NCBI GenBank assembly: GCA_012959525.1
Contig: DUDB01000046.1
Span: 33,929-97,928, forward strand
From: Planctomycetota bacterium
GTDB lineage: Bacteria > Planctomycetota > UBA1135 > GCA-002686595
DNA length: 64,000 nt
Direction of reading: 5' to 3'
Each line of letters starts with the position of its first letter. Within the stretch, counting starts at the first letter, position 1. Under the pieces are notes generated by a model. The model was not told the DNA's origin, did not search any database, and was given only the letters and a program-made list of their open reading frames with translations. Below are positions 22,996 through 32,258 of this stretch, in pieces. The translations under genes were made by a program, and so were the position numbers.

Positions 22996-23874
22996 ATGAA
23001 TGACGTAGGCATGGCAAATATTCTCGATGGCAAAGCCACGGCGGCAGCGGTGCGCGAGGAGGTGGCGGCGGGCGTCGAGGCATTGCGTGCTGCAGGCCAT
23101 CCTGCCCCGGGGCTCTGTGTGGTCCTGGTGGGCGAAGACCCGGCTAGTCAGGTCTACGTGCGCAACAAGGACCGCGCCGCGACCCAGGCCGGCTTCGAGG
23201 TGTCCACCGTGCGTCTGGCGGCGGAGACGAGCCAGGCGGACCTGGAGGCCGAGATCGACCGCCTCAACCTGGACCCGGGCGTACACGGCATCCTGGTTCA
23301 GCTGCCCCTGCCCAAGGGACTGGATGCAGACAGCGTGCTGCGCCGCCTCGACCCTGCCAAGGACGTGGATGGCCTGACCGCGACCAACGTGGCCGCCCTG
23401 GTGACCGGCAGCCCCGGCCACGTGCCCTGCACCCCTGCCGGCTGTATCGAAATCCTCGATCGCCACGGGATCGCCCTGGAGGGCAAGCGCGTGACGATCG
23501 TGGGGCGCTCGATGTTGGTGGGCAAACCCCTGGCCCAGCTTGCTCTGGCGCGTAACGCCACGGTGACGGTGTGCCACTCTCGCACGGCGGATCTCGCCGG
23601 GGAGTGTCGGCGAGCCGATGTGCTGGTGGCTGCGGTCGGAGTCGCTCGGCTGATCAAGGGGGATTGGATCCAGCCGGGGGCAACCGTCCTGGACGTGGGG
23701 ATCAACCGCGGAGAGGACGGCAAGCTGGTGGGGGACGTGGACTTCGAAGAGGCCGTGTCCGTGGCTGGAGCGATCACCCCGGTGCCGGGGGGCGTGGGTC
23801 CCATGACCATTGCCATGCTCCTGAAGAACACCCTGTCCGCGGCTCGAGCTGCCGCGGGCGTGCAAGGTCCCTGA
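22996..23874 (+). CDS. folD: Methylenetetrahydrofolate dehydrogenase/cyclohydrolase
   Basis: Bifunctional folate enzyme interconverting 5,10-methylene-, methenyl- and 10-formyl-THF, supplying one-carbon units for purines and formyl-Met-tRNA. The 292-residue protein has the conserved YVRNK with the catalytic Lys, the [11 protein letters not shown] segment, [14 protein letters not shown] for NADP binding, and DVGINR. An alternative in-frame ATG at 23011 starts at MANILDG, which is closer to the usual N-terminus. It follows ccsA by 11 bp. Confidence 0.93.
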   Translation: MNDVGMANILDGKATAAAVREEVAAGVEALRAAGHPAPGLCVVLVGEDPASQVYVRNKDRAATQAGFEVSTVRLAAETSQADLEAEIDRLNLDPGVHGILVQLPLPKGLDADSVLRRLDPAKDVDGLTATNVAALVTGSPGHVPCTPAGCIEILDRHGIALEGKRVTIVGRSMLVGKPLAQLALARNATVTVCHSRTADLAGECRRADVLVAAVGVARLIKGDWIQPGATVLDVGINRGEDGKLVGDVDFEEAVSVAGAITPVPGGVGPMTIAMLLKNTLSAARAAAGVQGP

Positions 23875-23897
23875 GTCGAATGATCCTCTGACCTGCC

Positions 23898-24755
23898 ATG
23901 ACCAGCCAATATCAGGACCCGGGCCAGAGTTCGTGGGGGGGGGGAGGGGAGAGTGGACCGGCCATGCGCATGGCTCTGCCCGCGGTCACTCCCATGGTCA
24001 AGCGGTTGATGCTCATCAATGGAGTTGCATGGGTCGCTTTCTTCGCGGCCTTCATGGTGGACAAGTCCGTGTTCGTGGTGCATCTCCTCGGGTTGTCACC
24101 ACAGGTGTGGGAGGCGAACTTCCCGCTAGTGCCGGTCTGGCAGGTGCTCAGCTACGCCTTCCTGCATACGGTGGATCCCACGCACCTGCTCATGAACATG
24201 CTCCTGCTTTTCTTCTTCGGGACCATGCTGGAGACGATGCTGGGGTCCAACCGTTTCTTGACTCTGTACCTCGGCGCGGCGCTGTGTGGTGCGCTGTTCC
24301 ATCTGATGGGTGAGTGGATGCTAGGAGGCTCGGCCCCCGCCATCGGCGCCTCGGGGGCGGTTCTCGGTGTACTCGTCGCAGCGGCCGTGTTGCGACCAGA
24401 CGCCACCGTCTTTCTCTTCTTCTTCCCCGTGCGTCTCAAGTGGCTGGCCACGGGTATCGTGGCGATCGATGCCATACGCCTGCTGATCGGGCTCAAGTCC
24501 GGCCAATCGGACATGGTGGCCCACTTTGTCCATTTGGGGGGTGCGCTGTACGGATTCCTGGCAGCCCGTCAGGGCTGGGTGCGCTGGGATCCCATCGGGC
24601 GCTGGCGTCAGCGCCGGGATGCAGGCCGCGACAATCGCCGTCAGGTGGATCAGGAGCGCCTGGACGGATTGCTGGAGAAAATCCATTCACAGGGCCTGGG
24701 TTCCCTCTCGGGCAAGGAAAAGGAATTCCTCAAGCGGGTCTCGCGCAAGGGGTAG
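23898..24755 (+). CDS. Rhomboid-family intramembrane serine protease
   Basis: Multi-spanning membrane protease that cleaves transmembrane substrates. The 285-residue protein contains HLLMNM (96-101, oxyanion His/Asn region), the catalytic Ser152 in GASGAVLG and the catalytic His212 in HFVHLGGALYG, so the dyad is complete. About six membrane segments are predicted. A charged cytoplasmic C-terminus of 55 residues (EKEFLKRVSRKG end) is typical of the bacterial type that regulates by an accessory tail. The substrate is unknown. It lies 23 bp after folD. Confidence 0.85.
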   Translation: MTSQYQDPGQSSWGGGGESGPAMRMALPAVTPMVKRLMLINGVAWVAFFAAFMVDKSVFVVHLLGLSPQVWEANFPLVPVWQVLSYAFLHTVDPTHLLMNMLLLFFFGTMLETMLGSNRFLTLYLGAALCGALFHLMGEWMLGGSAPAIGASGAVLGVLVAAAVLRPDATVFLFFFPVRLKWLATGIVAIDAIRLLIGLKSGQSDMVAHFVHLGGALYGFLAARQGWVRWDPIGRWRQRRDAGRDNRRQVDQERLDGLLEKIHSQGLGSLSGKEKEFLKRVSRKG

Positions 24756-24787
24756 ACGGGTTCAGAAACCCGATTGAATTGGGGTGC

Positions 24788-24793
24788 TACACT
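24788..24793 (+). promoter_or_regulatory. Candidate -10 box, leaderless type
   Basis: TACACT in the context GTGCTACACT ends 6 bases before the ATG of the following secreted protein. Transcription would start at or next to the start codon. Confidence 0.4.
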
Positions 24794-24799
24794 GCTCCC

Positions 24800-26866
24800 A
24801 TGAAAGCCCCCTTCCTGATTCTGTGTTGCGCACTCGCGTTCTCGGTCGGCAATTCCGCGATCGCAAACCCTCCTGCGACGGCTGGACCGCTGAGTGCATT
24901 CCAGGATGTCGAGAAGGATATCTTCCGCAAGACCTTCAAGGAGGCCATGACTCTCGGCGCTAACGCCGAGATGGCGCGCCTGTTCAAGAAGAACCCAGAG
25001 CACTGCGCTCACTGGGTCCTAGATACGGCGGAGGATATCTCCGAGGCTCCTAGCGAGCTCCTCTTCAAGCGCATGGATGCCTTCCGCAAGGCATGGAAAT
25101 CTGCTTGGGGCACGGACTTCTGCACGAAGATGGAGGTGTACTTCTCACTTCTGAGCGTGCAAGTGAAGCGCTCACGGGTCAAGCTGAAGGCCACCTACGA
25201 CAAGAAGACGATCCTCTTCCACGCGAACATGAGTGGAGAGAAGCAGGGGTTCAAGTTCACCGCTCTGGGGCTGGACTTCGAGAGGCTTGGCGAGGCTTTC
25301 GACGAGCTGGGGGACAAGTACTACGCGGCGTACAGCTACTTGTTCGCGGGCCTGTGTTACGAGGACACTGCGTTGGGCCCGAAGAACGCAGACCAGAAGC
25401 GCTCATGTGTTAACTACGAGAAGTACATGGCCGCCTGTGAGGCGATCGAGCTGAGCGACCCCCAATACAAGACCATCAGAGACCACTACGCCCGTCTGGC
25501 GGCGTTGGGTTTCGCCACCCCGAGAGTTGAGGAGGGGACCGGGCCGGAAGTTGAGGGTGCGGCTGCTACCCCCAAAGCGGCCAAGGGCCCGGCTGCCGCT
25601 GCCGTCAGCTTGGAGATGGAATTTGATCTGGTTGAGAAGTTGACGGCCTTCAGTCGGCCGAGCTACTTCTTGGATGATATCTATCCCATCTGGAATTCGG
25701 TCACGCTCAACAAGAAGGGATCACGCGCCACCATCCTCAGAATCGAAGATGGTCCAGATGTGCTGCGTGTGGGGTCCGCGGACATCCAAGTGGATGAGGA
25801 TCGCGATGGGGAAGGGGACGTGGAGCTGCCCATCCGCGGGCGTCTCGATCCCGTGGTGATGGAGATCGGCGAGGGCCCCAGCAAGCGCAAGTGGGCCGTG
25901 CTCGCCATCACGGGGAGTGAAACCGACACCTACCAGGGCGTGCAAGTGAACCTTGCTCCCAACGATGACCTGATCAATATCTACTACGCGCCCGCGGGGT
26001 CAATGATAGGCGAGGTCGCCGGTACAAAGATCCGGGTTCTGGATGACAACTTGGATGGCATCTATGGCAGTCCCGCGATGGCCTACGGGCACACCGGGCT
26101 AACCAAGGGCCACTTTCAGCCGGAGATGGACTCGGTGGTCATCGGCAAATCCAAGCGTGCGCTACCTTGGAGTGAGTATCAGCAGATCGAGGGGATCTGG
26201 TACCGAATGGAAATCGCCGATGGCGGGAAGAGGTTGACCGCGACGCCGCAGAACCTGCCCACCGGGACTCTCAAGCTGAAGTACAAGGGGCCCGCGGCCT
26301 CCTTCCTGATCGTGCGCGGGGAGAATACGTATGAGAACAGCTTCTTTGACCTGAGTTCGGCCAAGAGCGTGGAGGTTCCTGTGGGTCGCTATAGCTTCTA
26401 TTTTGGAATGGTCTCCAAGGGAAAGAAGAAGCAGCTCATGAAAGCGACCATTTTGCCCTCGGACGCGATGTCCATGTGGACCGTTTCCGAGCCGGGTATG
26501 GAGGTCGAGGTCTTGCTGGGCTCTCCGTTCGGCTTTGACTGGAAGGCCGAAATTGCAGATCGGTCGGTCACAGTCATCGGCCAATCCGTCTGTGTGACTG
26601 GGGTGGCGGGTGAGCGCTACGAGCGCGTATGGGGGGCCGTGTCCCAACCCGAGGTGAGCTTTCGCGAGATAGGCGCCAAGCGGGGCTCGAAGGGCGAGGA
26701 AATGGACAAGATCCAAGACCAGGACGCCCTCTACAAGAGTTGGAGGGCTTCCTGGTTCCCCATTGACGTCACCATGGACAAGAGGCCGAGCGTGACCGAG
26801 GTGGAAGTGCAGCTGGTGGAGAAGAAGAACAAGCTGTTCGGTAAGATCACGTCGATCTGGAAGTAG
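24800..26866 (+). CDS. Large secreted protein of unknown function
   Basis: A 688-residue exported protein I do not recognise. A clean signal peptide (KAPFLILCCALAFSVGNSAIA) opens it. Residues 30-240 are helical and TPR-like, with counted Cys residues (EHCAHW, TDFCTK, LCYED). A low-complexity Ala/Pro/Lys linker lies near 245-270. The C-terminal 400 residues look beta-rich, with Asp-rich turns such as DEDRDGEGDVELP and LDDNLDGIYG that resemble calcium-binding loops. The ATG at 24800 is supported by the adjacent -10 box; the long upstream reading frame overlaps the rhomboid gene and is not real. It stands alone, between rhomboid and serS. Confidence 0.65.
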   Translation: MKAPFLILCCALAFSVGNSAIANPPATAGPLSAFQDVEKDIFRKTFKEAMTLGANAEMARLFKKNPEHCAHWVLDTAEDISEAPSELLFKRMDAFRKAWKSAWGTDFCTKMEVYFSLLSVQVKRSRVKLKATYDKKTILFHANMSGEKQGFKFTALGLDFERLGEAFDELGDKYYAAYSYLFAGLCYEDTALGPKNADQKRSCVNYEKYMAACEAIELSDPQYKTIRDHYARLAALGFATPRVEEGTGPEVEGAAATPKAAKGPAAAAVSLEMEFDLVEKLTAFSRPSYFLDDIYPIWNSVTLNKKGSRATILRIEDGPDVLRVGSADIQVDEDRDGEGDVELPIRGRLDPVVMEIGEGPSKRKWAVLAITGSETDTYQGVQVNLAPNDDLINIYYAPAGSMIGEVAGTKIRVLDDNLDGIYGSPAMAYGHTGLTKGHFQPEMDSVVIGKSKRALPWSEYQQIEGIWYRMEIADGGKRLTATPQNLPTGTLKLKYKGPAASFLIVRGENTYENSFFDLSSAKSVEVPVGRYSFYFGMVSKGKKKQLMKATILPSDAMSMWTVSEPGMEVEVLLGSPFGFDWKAEIADRSVTVIGQSVCVTGVAGERYERVWGAVSQPEVSFREIGAKRGSKGEEMDKIQDQDALYKSWRASWFPIDVTMDKRPSVTEVEVQLVEKKNKLFGKITSIWK

Positions 26867-26964
26867 GATGCCCTTCTGCGCCGGGGCCTGCCCCCGTGTG
26901 CCAATCGGTTTTTTTCCAGTCACGGCCTTCTCTCCCTTCCCCGAGCCGCTCCCCGGACCTTCTC

Positions 26965-28236
26965 TTGCTCGACCTCAAGTTCATCCGCTCTCATCCAGAG
27001 CTCGTTAAGGCAGGTGCCGCCAAGAAGCGCATGGAGTGTGACGTGGAGCGCATTCTGGAGTTGGACGAGTCCAACCGCCAGGCGATGCAAGCCATGGACG
27101 AGCTGCGCTCCAAGCAGAAGCAGGCTGGCAAGGCTATTGCGGAGGCCGCGCCTGAGGAGCGTGCCCAATTGGCCCAGAATCAGAAAGGACTGAAGACCGA
27201 ACTGAAGGAGTGCTCCGAGGGGCAAGCCCTGATCGAGGCTGAACTGAATGAGTTGATGCTGCGTGTTCCAAGCGTTCCCGCAGAGGAAGTTCCCGAGGGC
27301 GTCGATGATGGGGACAATGTGGAGCTGCGAAAGTGGGGTGAGCCGCGCTCCTTCGATTTCTCCGTGCGCAGCCACATCGAGATCGGCGAGATGCACGGCT
27401 GGCTCGACATCGTGCGCGGAGCGCGTCTGGCCGGATCGCGCAACTACGTCCTAAAGGGCGACCTGTGCCTCTTGGAGCATGCGGTCTTGCGCTACGCATT
27501 GGACACGATGGTGGGTAAGGGGTACACGGCGGTCACCGTGCCCACTCTGGTGCGCACGCAGACCATGGTTGGTACGGGGTATTTTCCCGGTGGAGAGGAT
27601 CAGGCCTACCGCTGTGACGAGCGCGATGACCTGTGTCTGGTGGGCACAGCCGAGGTGCCGCTTACCGCGCTCTACCAGGACGAGATCCTGGACGGGGCGG
27701 ACCTTCCCATGCGATTGGTCTCCTCTTCGACGTGCTATCGGCGTGAAGCGGGGACCTACGGCAAAGACACCAAGGGTCTCTACAGGGTTCATCAGTTCCA
27801 GAAGGTGGAGCAGGTCGTGATCGACGTGGCCGACGAGGGGCGCAGCATCGAACATCACCTCGCCATCTTGGACAACTCCGAGCAGATCCTGCAGGCCTTG
27901 GAACTACCCTATCGGGTGGTCAATGTCTGCGGGGGGGATCTGGGGCAGGCGCAGGTGCAGAAATTCGACATCGAGACTTGGATGCCTTCGCGAGAGGGAT
28001 ATGGCGAGACCCACTCAGCCTCGCGCTTCTACGACTTCCAGTCACGCCGCCTCTCCCTTCGCTATCGCGGTGAGGACGGGAAGGTGCGCCACTGCCACAC
28101 CCTCAACAACACGGTGGCGGCTTCCACACGCATGCTCATCGCGCTCATGGAGAATCACCAGACTGCCAGCGGGCAGGTGCGTGTGCCCGAGCCGCTGCAG
28201 CTCTATCTAGGCGGGCGAGAGCTACTTCCGGCCTAG
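26965..28236 (+). CDS. serS: Seryl-tRNA synthetase
   Basis: Class II aminoacyl-tRNA synthetase charging tRNA-Ser (and tRNA-Sec). The protein is 423 residues, normal for the family. It has the long antiparallel coiled-coil arm (about 30-100) that contacts the tRNA extra arm, the motif 2 region SSSTCYRREAGTYGKDTKGLYRVHQF (given by its key residues Cys, Arg, Glu, Ala, Gly) and motif 3 near the C-terminus. The TTG at 26965 is selected because it yields the canonical MLDLKFIR N-terminus; the ATG-type start upstream adds an unconserved extension. Confidence 0.93.
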   Translation: MLDLKFIRSHPELVKAGAAKKRMECDVERILELDESNRQAMQAMDELRSKQKQAGKAIAEAAPEERAQLAQNQKGLKTELKECSEGQALIEAELNELMLRVPSVPAEEVPEGVDDGDNVELRKWGEPRSFDFSVRSHIEIGEMHGWLDIVRGARLAGSRNYVLKGDLCLLEHAVLRYALDTMVGKGYTAVTVPTLVRTQTMVGTGYFPGGEDQAYRCDERDDLCLVGTAEVPLTALYQDEILDGADLPMRLVSSSTCYRREAGTYGKDTKGLYRVHQFQKVEQVVIDVADEGRSIEHHLAILDNSEQILQALELPYRVVNVCGGDLGQAQVQKFDIETWMPSREGYGETHSASRFYDFQSRRLSLRYRGEDGKVRHCHTLNNTVAASTRMLIALMENHQTASGQVRVPEPLQLYLGGRELLPA

Positions 28237-28267
28237 TCCGTAGGCGGGGCCGCGACTGCGCCCGGGT

Positions 28268-29203
28268 TCAGTTGCCGCCGGGACGGTCTGCGGAGCTCCC
28301 GATGATGACCTTGCCATCCGGGGCCGTCCGTGCACCTCCGCCTCGGCCGCCAGCCCCTCCGCGGCCGCCAGCGCCTCCCGATCCACCCACCTCCATGTCG
28401 CCTTCCTCGCTACCTTCCTCGCCGGCGGCAGCCTCACTCGCGGGGCTGGGAATGGCGTAACGGGGGATGTCCTTCTGGGCCAGGCGCAGGGACTCGGGCA
28501 GGCGAATGACGCGCGTATAGAGGAACTTCTGCTTTTGCCGCATGTGCCCCTGCGTCTCCCGCAGGAGGCGCGGCTGCAGCTCGATCTCCAGGCTGATGCG
28601 TAGAGAGGCTGGCAGGCCGGTGGTCTCTACGTCCGATGGGTTCATACCCCACTCCTCGAGGGGGTCGGCGTCCGGCCCGTCCTCTGAGAACACTTCAATG
28701 TTGAAGCCCGTGATGTGGTCGTGGACCAGCACGTACGAGCCACCCTCAAAAGCGTCCTCGTCCACGCCGAAGCCCTCACGCCGGTACATCTCAAGGAAGT
28801 CACTGTCGTCGGGATTGGGCCGCAGGCAGTAGCCCACCTCGCAGATGTCGGAGCGCACTTGCCGGTCATTCTCTCCGAACCAGATCAGGCTGTCGGTTGT
28901 CGCCACGAAGTCGATGCGATCCGCATCGAGCCCCACGCGAACGTTGTTCGTGACTCGCAGGTGGGATTTCAGGGGCATGCTCGTGGTGAAGACACCGCGC
29001 AGGTCACGCTCAAGCAGGTCGAGGATTGCGGGCCCCGCCAGCTGCTGCTCTTGAATGTTGTGCACCAGATCTCGTGAGGTGCGAACGGCGGTCAAGAGGC
29101 GTGTGATGCCGGTCAGCATCAGGCCCATGATCAGCACCGTGACCACAATCTCGACCAGGGTGAAGCCAGCCTTGGATGTGAGTCGTCTTCGGGAGTGGAT
29201 CAT
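28268..29203 (-). CDS. gspJ: GspJ-like minor pseudopilin with glycine-rich tail
   Basis: Class III signal peptide protein of the type II secretion pseudopilus. The prepilin cleavage motif KAGFTLVEIVVTVLIMGLML has Gly before the processed Phe and Glu at +5. The size (311 residues) and position as the last pseudopilin fit GspJ. The C-terminal 60 residues are acidic then extremely Gly/Arg-rich (GGAGGRGGAGGRGGG), which normal GspJ lacks. The start overlaps the gspI stop as ATGA. Assignment to J rather than K is by order and size. Confidence 0.7.
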   Translation of the reverse strand: MIHSRRRLTSKAGFTLVEIVVTVLIMGLMLTGITRLLTAVRTSRDLVHNIQEQQLAGPAILDLLERDLRGVFTTSMPLKSHLRVTNNVRVGLDADRIDFVATTDSLIWFGENDRQVRSDICEVGYCLRPNPDDSDFLEMYRREGFGVDEDAFEGGSYVLVHDHITGFNIEVFSEDGPDADPLEEWGMNPSDVETTGLPASLRISLEIELQPRLLRETQGHMRQKQKFLYTRVIRLPESLRLAQKDIPRYAIPSPASEAAAGEEGSEEGDMEVGGSGGAGGRGGAGGRGGGARTAPDGKVIIGSSADRPGGN

Positions 29204-29835
29204 CTGGGTTCTCCTGCTATCGGGGATGCGCCAGCGCCGCCAGCGCCACCGCCACCGTTCCCATCGGGCCCCCCCGCATCAGCAGGAGCAGCCTCCTCGC
29301 CGTCCTCGCCTTCTTCGGGTCGATAGACCTGATCCCAGCGTATCCAGCGCTCAAGGGTGAGTTCGTTCTCCAGGTCGCTGTACTTGGGGTAGGTCACGCG
29401 GATGCGGATCTTCTCGTAGGGCTTGGCGCTTTCCTCTCCGCCGAGGTCCTCGTCCTCATTGGCCTCCAGGTACTCGTCCCGCTCGCGACGCAGGGCCCAG
29501 TTGTCGATGGGGCCGTAGGGGTCGACATCCTCCTGTATGGAGAACTGCTGATCGCCCACGGCAAGCTCCCAGTAGAAGGCGGGGTAGTCGTCTTCGGCGT
29601 AGCTGCCCGAGAGCAGGGCGCCCTCGTCCAATTCGTCCCAGCGTATGCCCGACTCGATTTCCCCCAGGGTCTTGAGGGCCAGGACGCGGGCCGTCTTCTG
29701 GTCTCGAGTGTGTGCCGCGCTCAGCTTGGAGGCCTGCAGGATCTGCAGGGTGGCGGTGAGAGCCATGCCGACCAGGGCGATGGCCAGAGCCGCCTCCACC
29801 AGGGTGAACCCACGCTTGTTCGACGTGCAACGCAT
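29200..29835 (-). CDS. gspI: GspI-like minor pseudopilin
   Basis: A 211-residue prepilin-like protein with the cleavage motif KRGFTLVEAALAIALVGMAL, the shortened conserved helix typical of GspI. The middle holds short strands with WxL and Tyr-rich segments as in minor pseudopilins. The last 40 residues are Glu-rich then Gly-rich, echoing the tail of the next protein. Its start overlaps the gspH stop by one base (TGATG) and its stop overlaps the next start (ATGA), so translation is coupled through the operon. Confidence 0.72.
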   Translation of the reverse strand: MRCTSNKRGFTLVEAALAIALVGMALTATLQILQASKLSAAHTRDQKTARVLALKTLGEIESGIRWDELDEGALLSGSYAEDDYPAFYWELAVGDQQFSIQEDVDPYGPIDNWALRRERDEYLEANEDEDLGGEESAKPYEKIRIRVTYPKYSDLENELTLERWIRWDQVYRPEEGEDGEEAAPADAGGPDGNGGGGAGGAGASPIAGEPR

Positions 29836-30515
29836 CAGTCAAAGTCCTCGTCTCTGGCGGGCTCGCGAATGACGACGCCATCGTGCATGCGGATCAACCC
29901 GGTCAAGCCCAGAACCTCGATGGTGAAGGCGCTGCCATAGGCCGGCTGGCTGACGATCACCATGTGGTCGGTGGCTGAACCCAGGGCGTCGAAGCGCACG
30001 ATAACCCGACCCTCGTCGTGGATTTCGCCGCCTGTGTAGACGCTCGCCAGCGCGACGCCATCGCGCATGGGGGTCCAAGGTGAGTAGAAGCGCAGCTCCT
30101 CGTCGCTCGGGTCGTCGGTGGTGATGATGCGACCCCCACCGATGCGGTAGGGCGTGGCGATGCGGTAGCGGTCGCCATCGAGGTCGTACTCCATGCGGAA
30201 CTCCATGCTGCGCGAGATGGCTTCCGTGCGCACCTGCATGAGGTTCGCGGCCAGCTCACGAATGCTCGTGTTCAGTCTTTCGCCCGGCAGGATGGCCTCC
30301 ATGCTGACGGACACGGTGGTGACCACCAGCCCGATGATGGCCATGACCACCATCAACTCCACAAGGGTGAACCCCCCTCGACGGAACCCCTTGGGCCGTG
30401 CCGGGGCCCCTCCGGTGGGGGAGGTCCAGTGGGGCTGTCCCGTTGGCTTGTAGGTGAGGTGATCCATCACTGGTTGAGGACCGGCAAGGCCGCAAGCAGC
30501 CCGGCAGTCGGTCAC
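29835..30515 (-). CDS. gspH: GspH-like minor pseudopilin
   Basis: Pseudopilin with the motif RRGGFTLVELMVVMAIIGLV. The long 45-residue leader before it is unusual, but the GTG at 30515 overlaps the gspG stop as GTGA, the coupling style used elsewhere in this operon. An ATG at 30467 is the alternative. The GspH/FimT-type beta domain is visible in the body (ERLNTSIRELAANLMQVRTEA, then Gly-rich strands). It is 226 residues from the GTG. Confidence 0.72.
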   Translation of the reverse strand: MTDCRAACGLAGPQPVMDHLTYKPTGQPHWTSPTGGAPARPKGFRRGGFTLVELMVVMAIIGLVVTTVSVSMEAILPGERLNTSIRELAANLMQVRTEAISRSMEFRMEYDLDGDRYRIATPYRIGGGRIITTDDPSDEELRFYSPWTPMRDGVALASVYTGGEIHDEGRVIVRFDALGSATDHMVIVSQPAYGSAFTIEVLGLTGLIRMHDGVVIREPARDEDFD

Positions 30516-30931
30516 TCTGCTTTCAACATCTCCGAGTCGTAGTCCCTATCTTCGCCCTCTCCACCGGGGGCATTATCCGCACCGTCCGTCCAGATGCGGT
30601 ACTTGGATCCGCCGAGAGTTTCGAAGCGGTACTCGAACCCCCAGGGGTCCTTGGGCACCGAAGTCTGTTTGATGTAGGTGTTGCCGTTGATGTCCTCTTC
30701 AACCAACTCCTCAAGGCCCTCGGGGAGGCGGCCCTGGTTCTGCATGATGTACATCGTGACCGCTTCGTCCAGGGCGCGGATGTCGGCCTTGACCTTGCTG
30801 CTGCGGGCCGTTCCCAGGCGCTGGAAGACGTTGGGAGCCACAACGGTGACGAGCAGGCCGATGATCACGATGACGACCATCAATTCGGCGAGAGTGAATC
30901 CACCTTGGGTTTTACGCTTGTTCTGTTTCAT
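30512..30931 (-). CDS. gspG: Major pseudopilin GspG
   Basis: Major subunit of the type II secretion pseudopilus, which pushes substrates through the secretin. The 139-residue protein has the prepilin motif QGGFTLAELMVVIVIIGLLV and the GspG signature in its C-terminal part (VPKDPWGFEYRF), followed by calcium-site-like Asp residues. The ATG at 30931 gives a normal short leader; the in-frame start further upstream would overlap gspF coding sequence. It lies 19 bp after gspF. Confidence 0.85.
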   Translation of the reverse strand: MKQNKRKTQGGFTLAELMVVIVIIGLLVTVVAPNVFQRLGTARSSKVKADIRALDEAVTMYIMQNQGRLPEGLEELVEEDINGNTYIKQTSVPKDPWGFEYRFETLGGSKYRIWTDGADNAPGGEGEDRDYDSEMLKAE

Positions 30932-30950
30932 GGGGATGAAGCCTTCTGGT

Positions 30951-32216
30951 TCAGATGTTTCCGATCTCAAGGATGGGTTGGATGATGGCGTAGACGATGT
31001 AGCCGACCACAACCGCAAGGCAGACGATCATGATGGGCTCAAGCAGGGACGTCAGGCGTTCGGTGACTATGTCAATCTCTTCGTCGTAAGCGGTCGCGAT
31101 GCGGTCCAGCATCTGCTCCAACTCACCGGATTGTTCGCCCACGGCCACCATATAGCCTACCACGGTGGGGAATGCGCCACTGCTCTTGAGCGGACCGGAT
31201 ATGTCCGTCCCCTCCAGCACGCGCGTGCGAATGAGGCCCGTGGCGTCGGCGATGACCCTGTTGCCCACCACCTTCTCGGTGATTTCGAGGCCCTGGATCA
31301 CGGGCACGCCGGATTGCAAAAGCGTGGAAAAAGTTCGGGTGAAGCGCCCCACGGCAGCCTTGCGCAGGAGCTCACCGAGGACGGGGACCTTGAGGAGGGC
31401 GCGGTCGATGGCGAGCTGTCCGGCAGGGTTGGTCTTGTAGACCCTCTCGATGGTGGCGGACACACCCGCAATCCCCAGGAAGACCACCCACCAGTAGGCC
31501 TGGAAGAAGTCCGAGACGTTGACCAACAGCTGGGTCGCAGCGGGTAGGGCCTTGCCCTGGTCCAGGAGCATGCCCGTGATCTCCGGGACCACCTTGGTCA
31601 TGAGTACGGTCACCACCAAAAAGCCCAGGCTGACCATCATGGTGGGATACAGGAGAGCTCCGGTGATTTTGCGCCGCAGGGCACGCTGGGCTTGCATGTA
31701 GTCCGCGATGCGGGAGAGGACGATATCAAGGTTTCCCGCTGCCTGGCCCGCCTGCACCATGTTGATGTACAGGTCGCTGAACCAGCCGGGGTGCTGGCCA
31801 AGGGCATCCGCGAAGCTCATGCCTTGCTGGATGCTCTCGCGGATCTGCCGGAACATGGTCTCCAACTGTCGGTTCTCAGCCTGATCCACGATGGCGTTGA
31901 GCGCCTCGTTGAGTGCGATGCCCGAGCCGATCAGCGTCGCCAGCTGGCGGGTGACGCCACCTATGATCTCGCTCTCACGGGGACCCGGCCCCCGCCCACT
32001 CTTACGCTTCTCAGAGAGACGGGCCAGGAAGCCTGGACCCTTTTCTCCCTTCTTGGTCTTCCTGACCCGCTTGCCCCCGCGCGTCTCGGTGAGCTGCGTG
32101 ACTAGGAGGTCATTCTTGCGCAGCTTGGATCTGGCGTCCCTCTCCGTGTCGGCATCGATGATGCCCGACTTCGTCTTGCCGCCTGAAGCGAAGGCCTTGT
32201 ATTCGTAGATGGGCAT
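30951..32216 (-). CDS. gspF: Type II secretion inner-membrane platform protein GspF
   Basis: Polytopic platform protein that couples the GspE ATPase to pseudopilus assembly. The 421-residue product has two T2SSF helical domains (about 80-200 and 285-405), each followed by membrane helices (for example GALLYPTMMVSLGFLVVTVLM). It starts with MPIYEYKAFASGG, the conserved N-terminus. A Lys/Arg-rich linker at about 47-75 separates the N-terminal cap from the first domain. It is 42 bp downstream of gspE. Confidence 0.9.
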   Translation of the reverse strand: MPIYEYKAFASGGKTKSGIIDADTERDARSKLRKNDLLVTQLTETRGGKRVRKTKKGEKGPGFLARLSEKRKSGRGPGPRESEIIGGVTRQLATLIGSGIALNEALNAIVDQAENRQLETMFRQIRESIQQGMSFADALGQHPGWFSDLYINMVQAGQAAGNLDIVLSRIADYMQAQRALRRKITGALLYPTMMVSLGFLVVTVLMTKVVPEITGMLLDQGKALPAATQLLVNVSDFFQAYWWVVFLGIAGVSATIERVYKTNPAGQLAIDRALLKVPVLGELLRKAAVGRFTRTFSTLLQSGVPVIQGLEITEKVVGNRVIADATGLIRTRVLEGTDISGPLKSSGAFPTVVGYMVAVGEQSGELEQMLDRIATAYDEEIDIVTERLTSLLEPIMIVCLAVVVGYIVYAIIQPILEIGNI

Positions 32217-32258
32217 TGTTCTGGGAAGCGGCGAGCAAGCCGGAGTCGATCTGAAGGG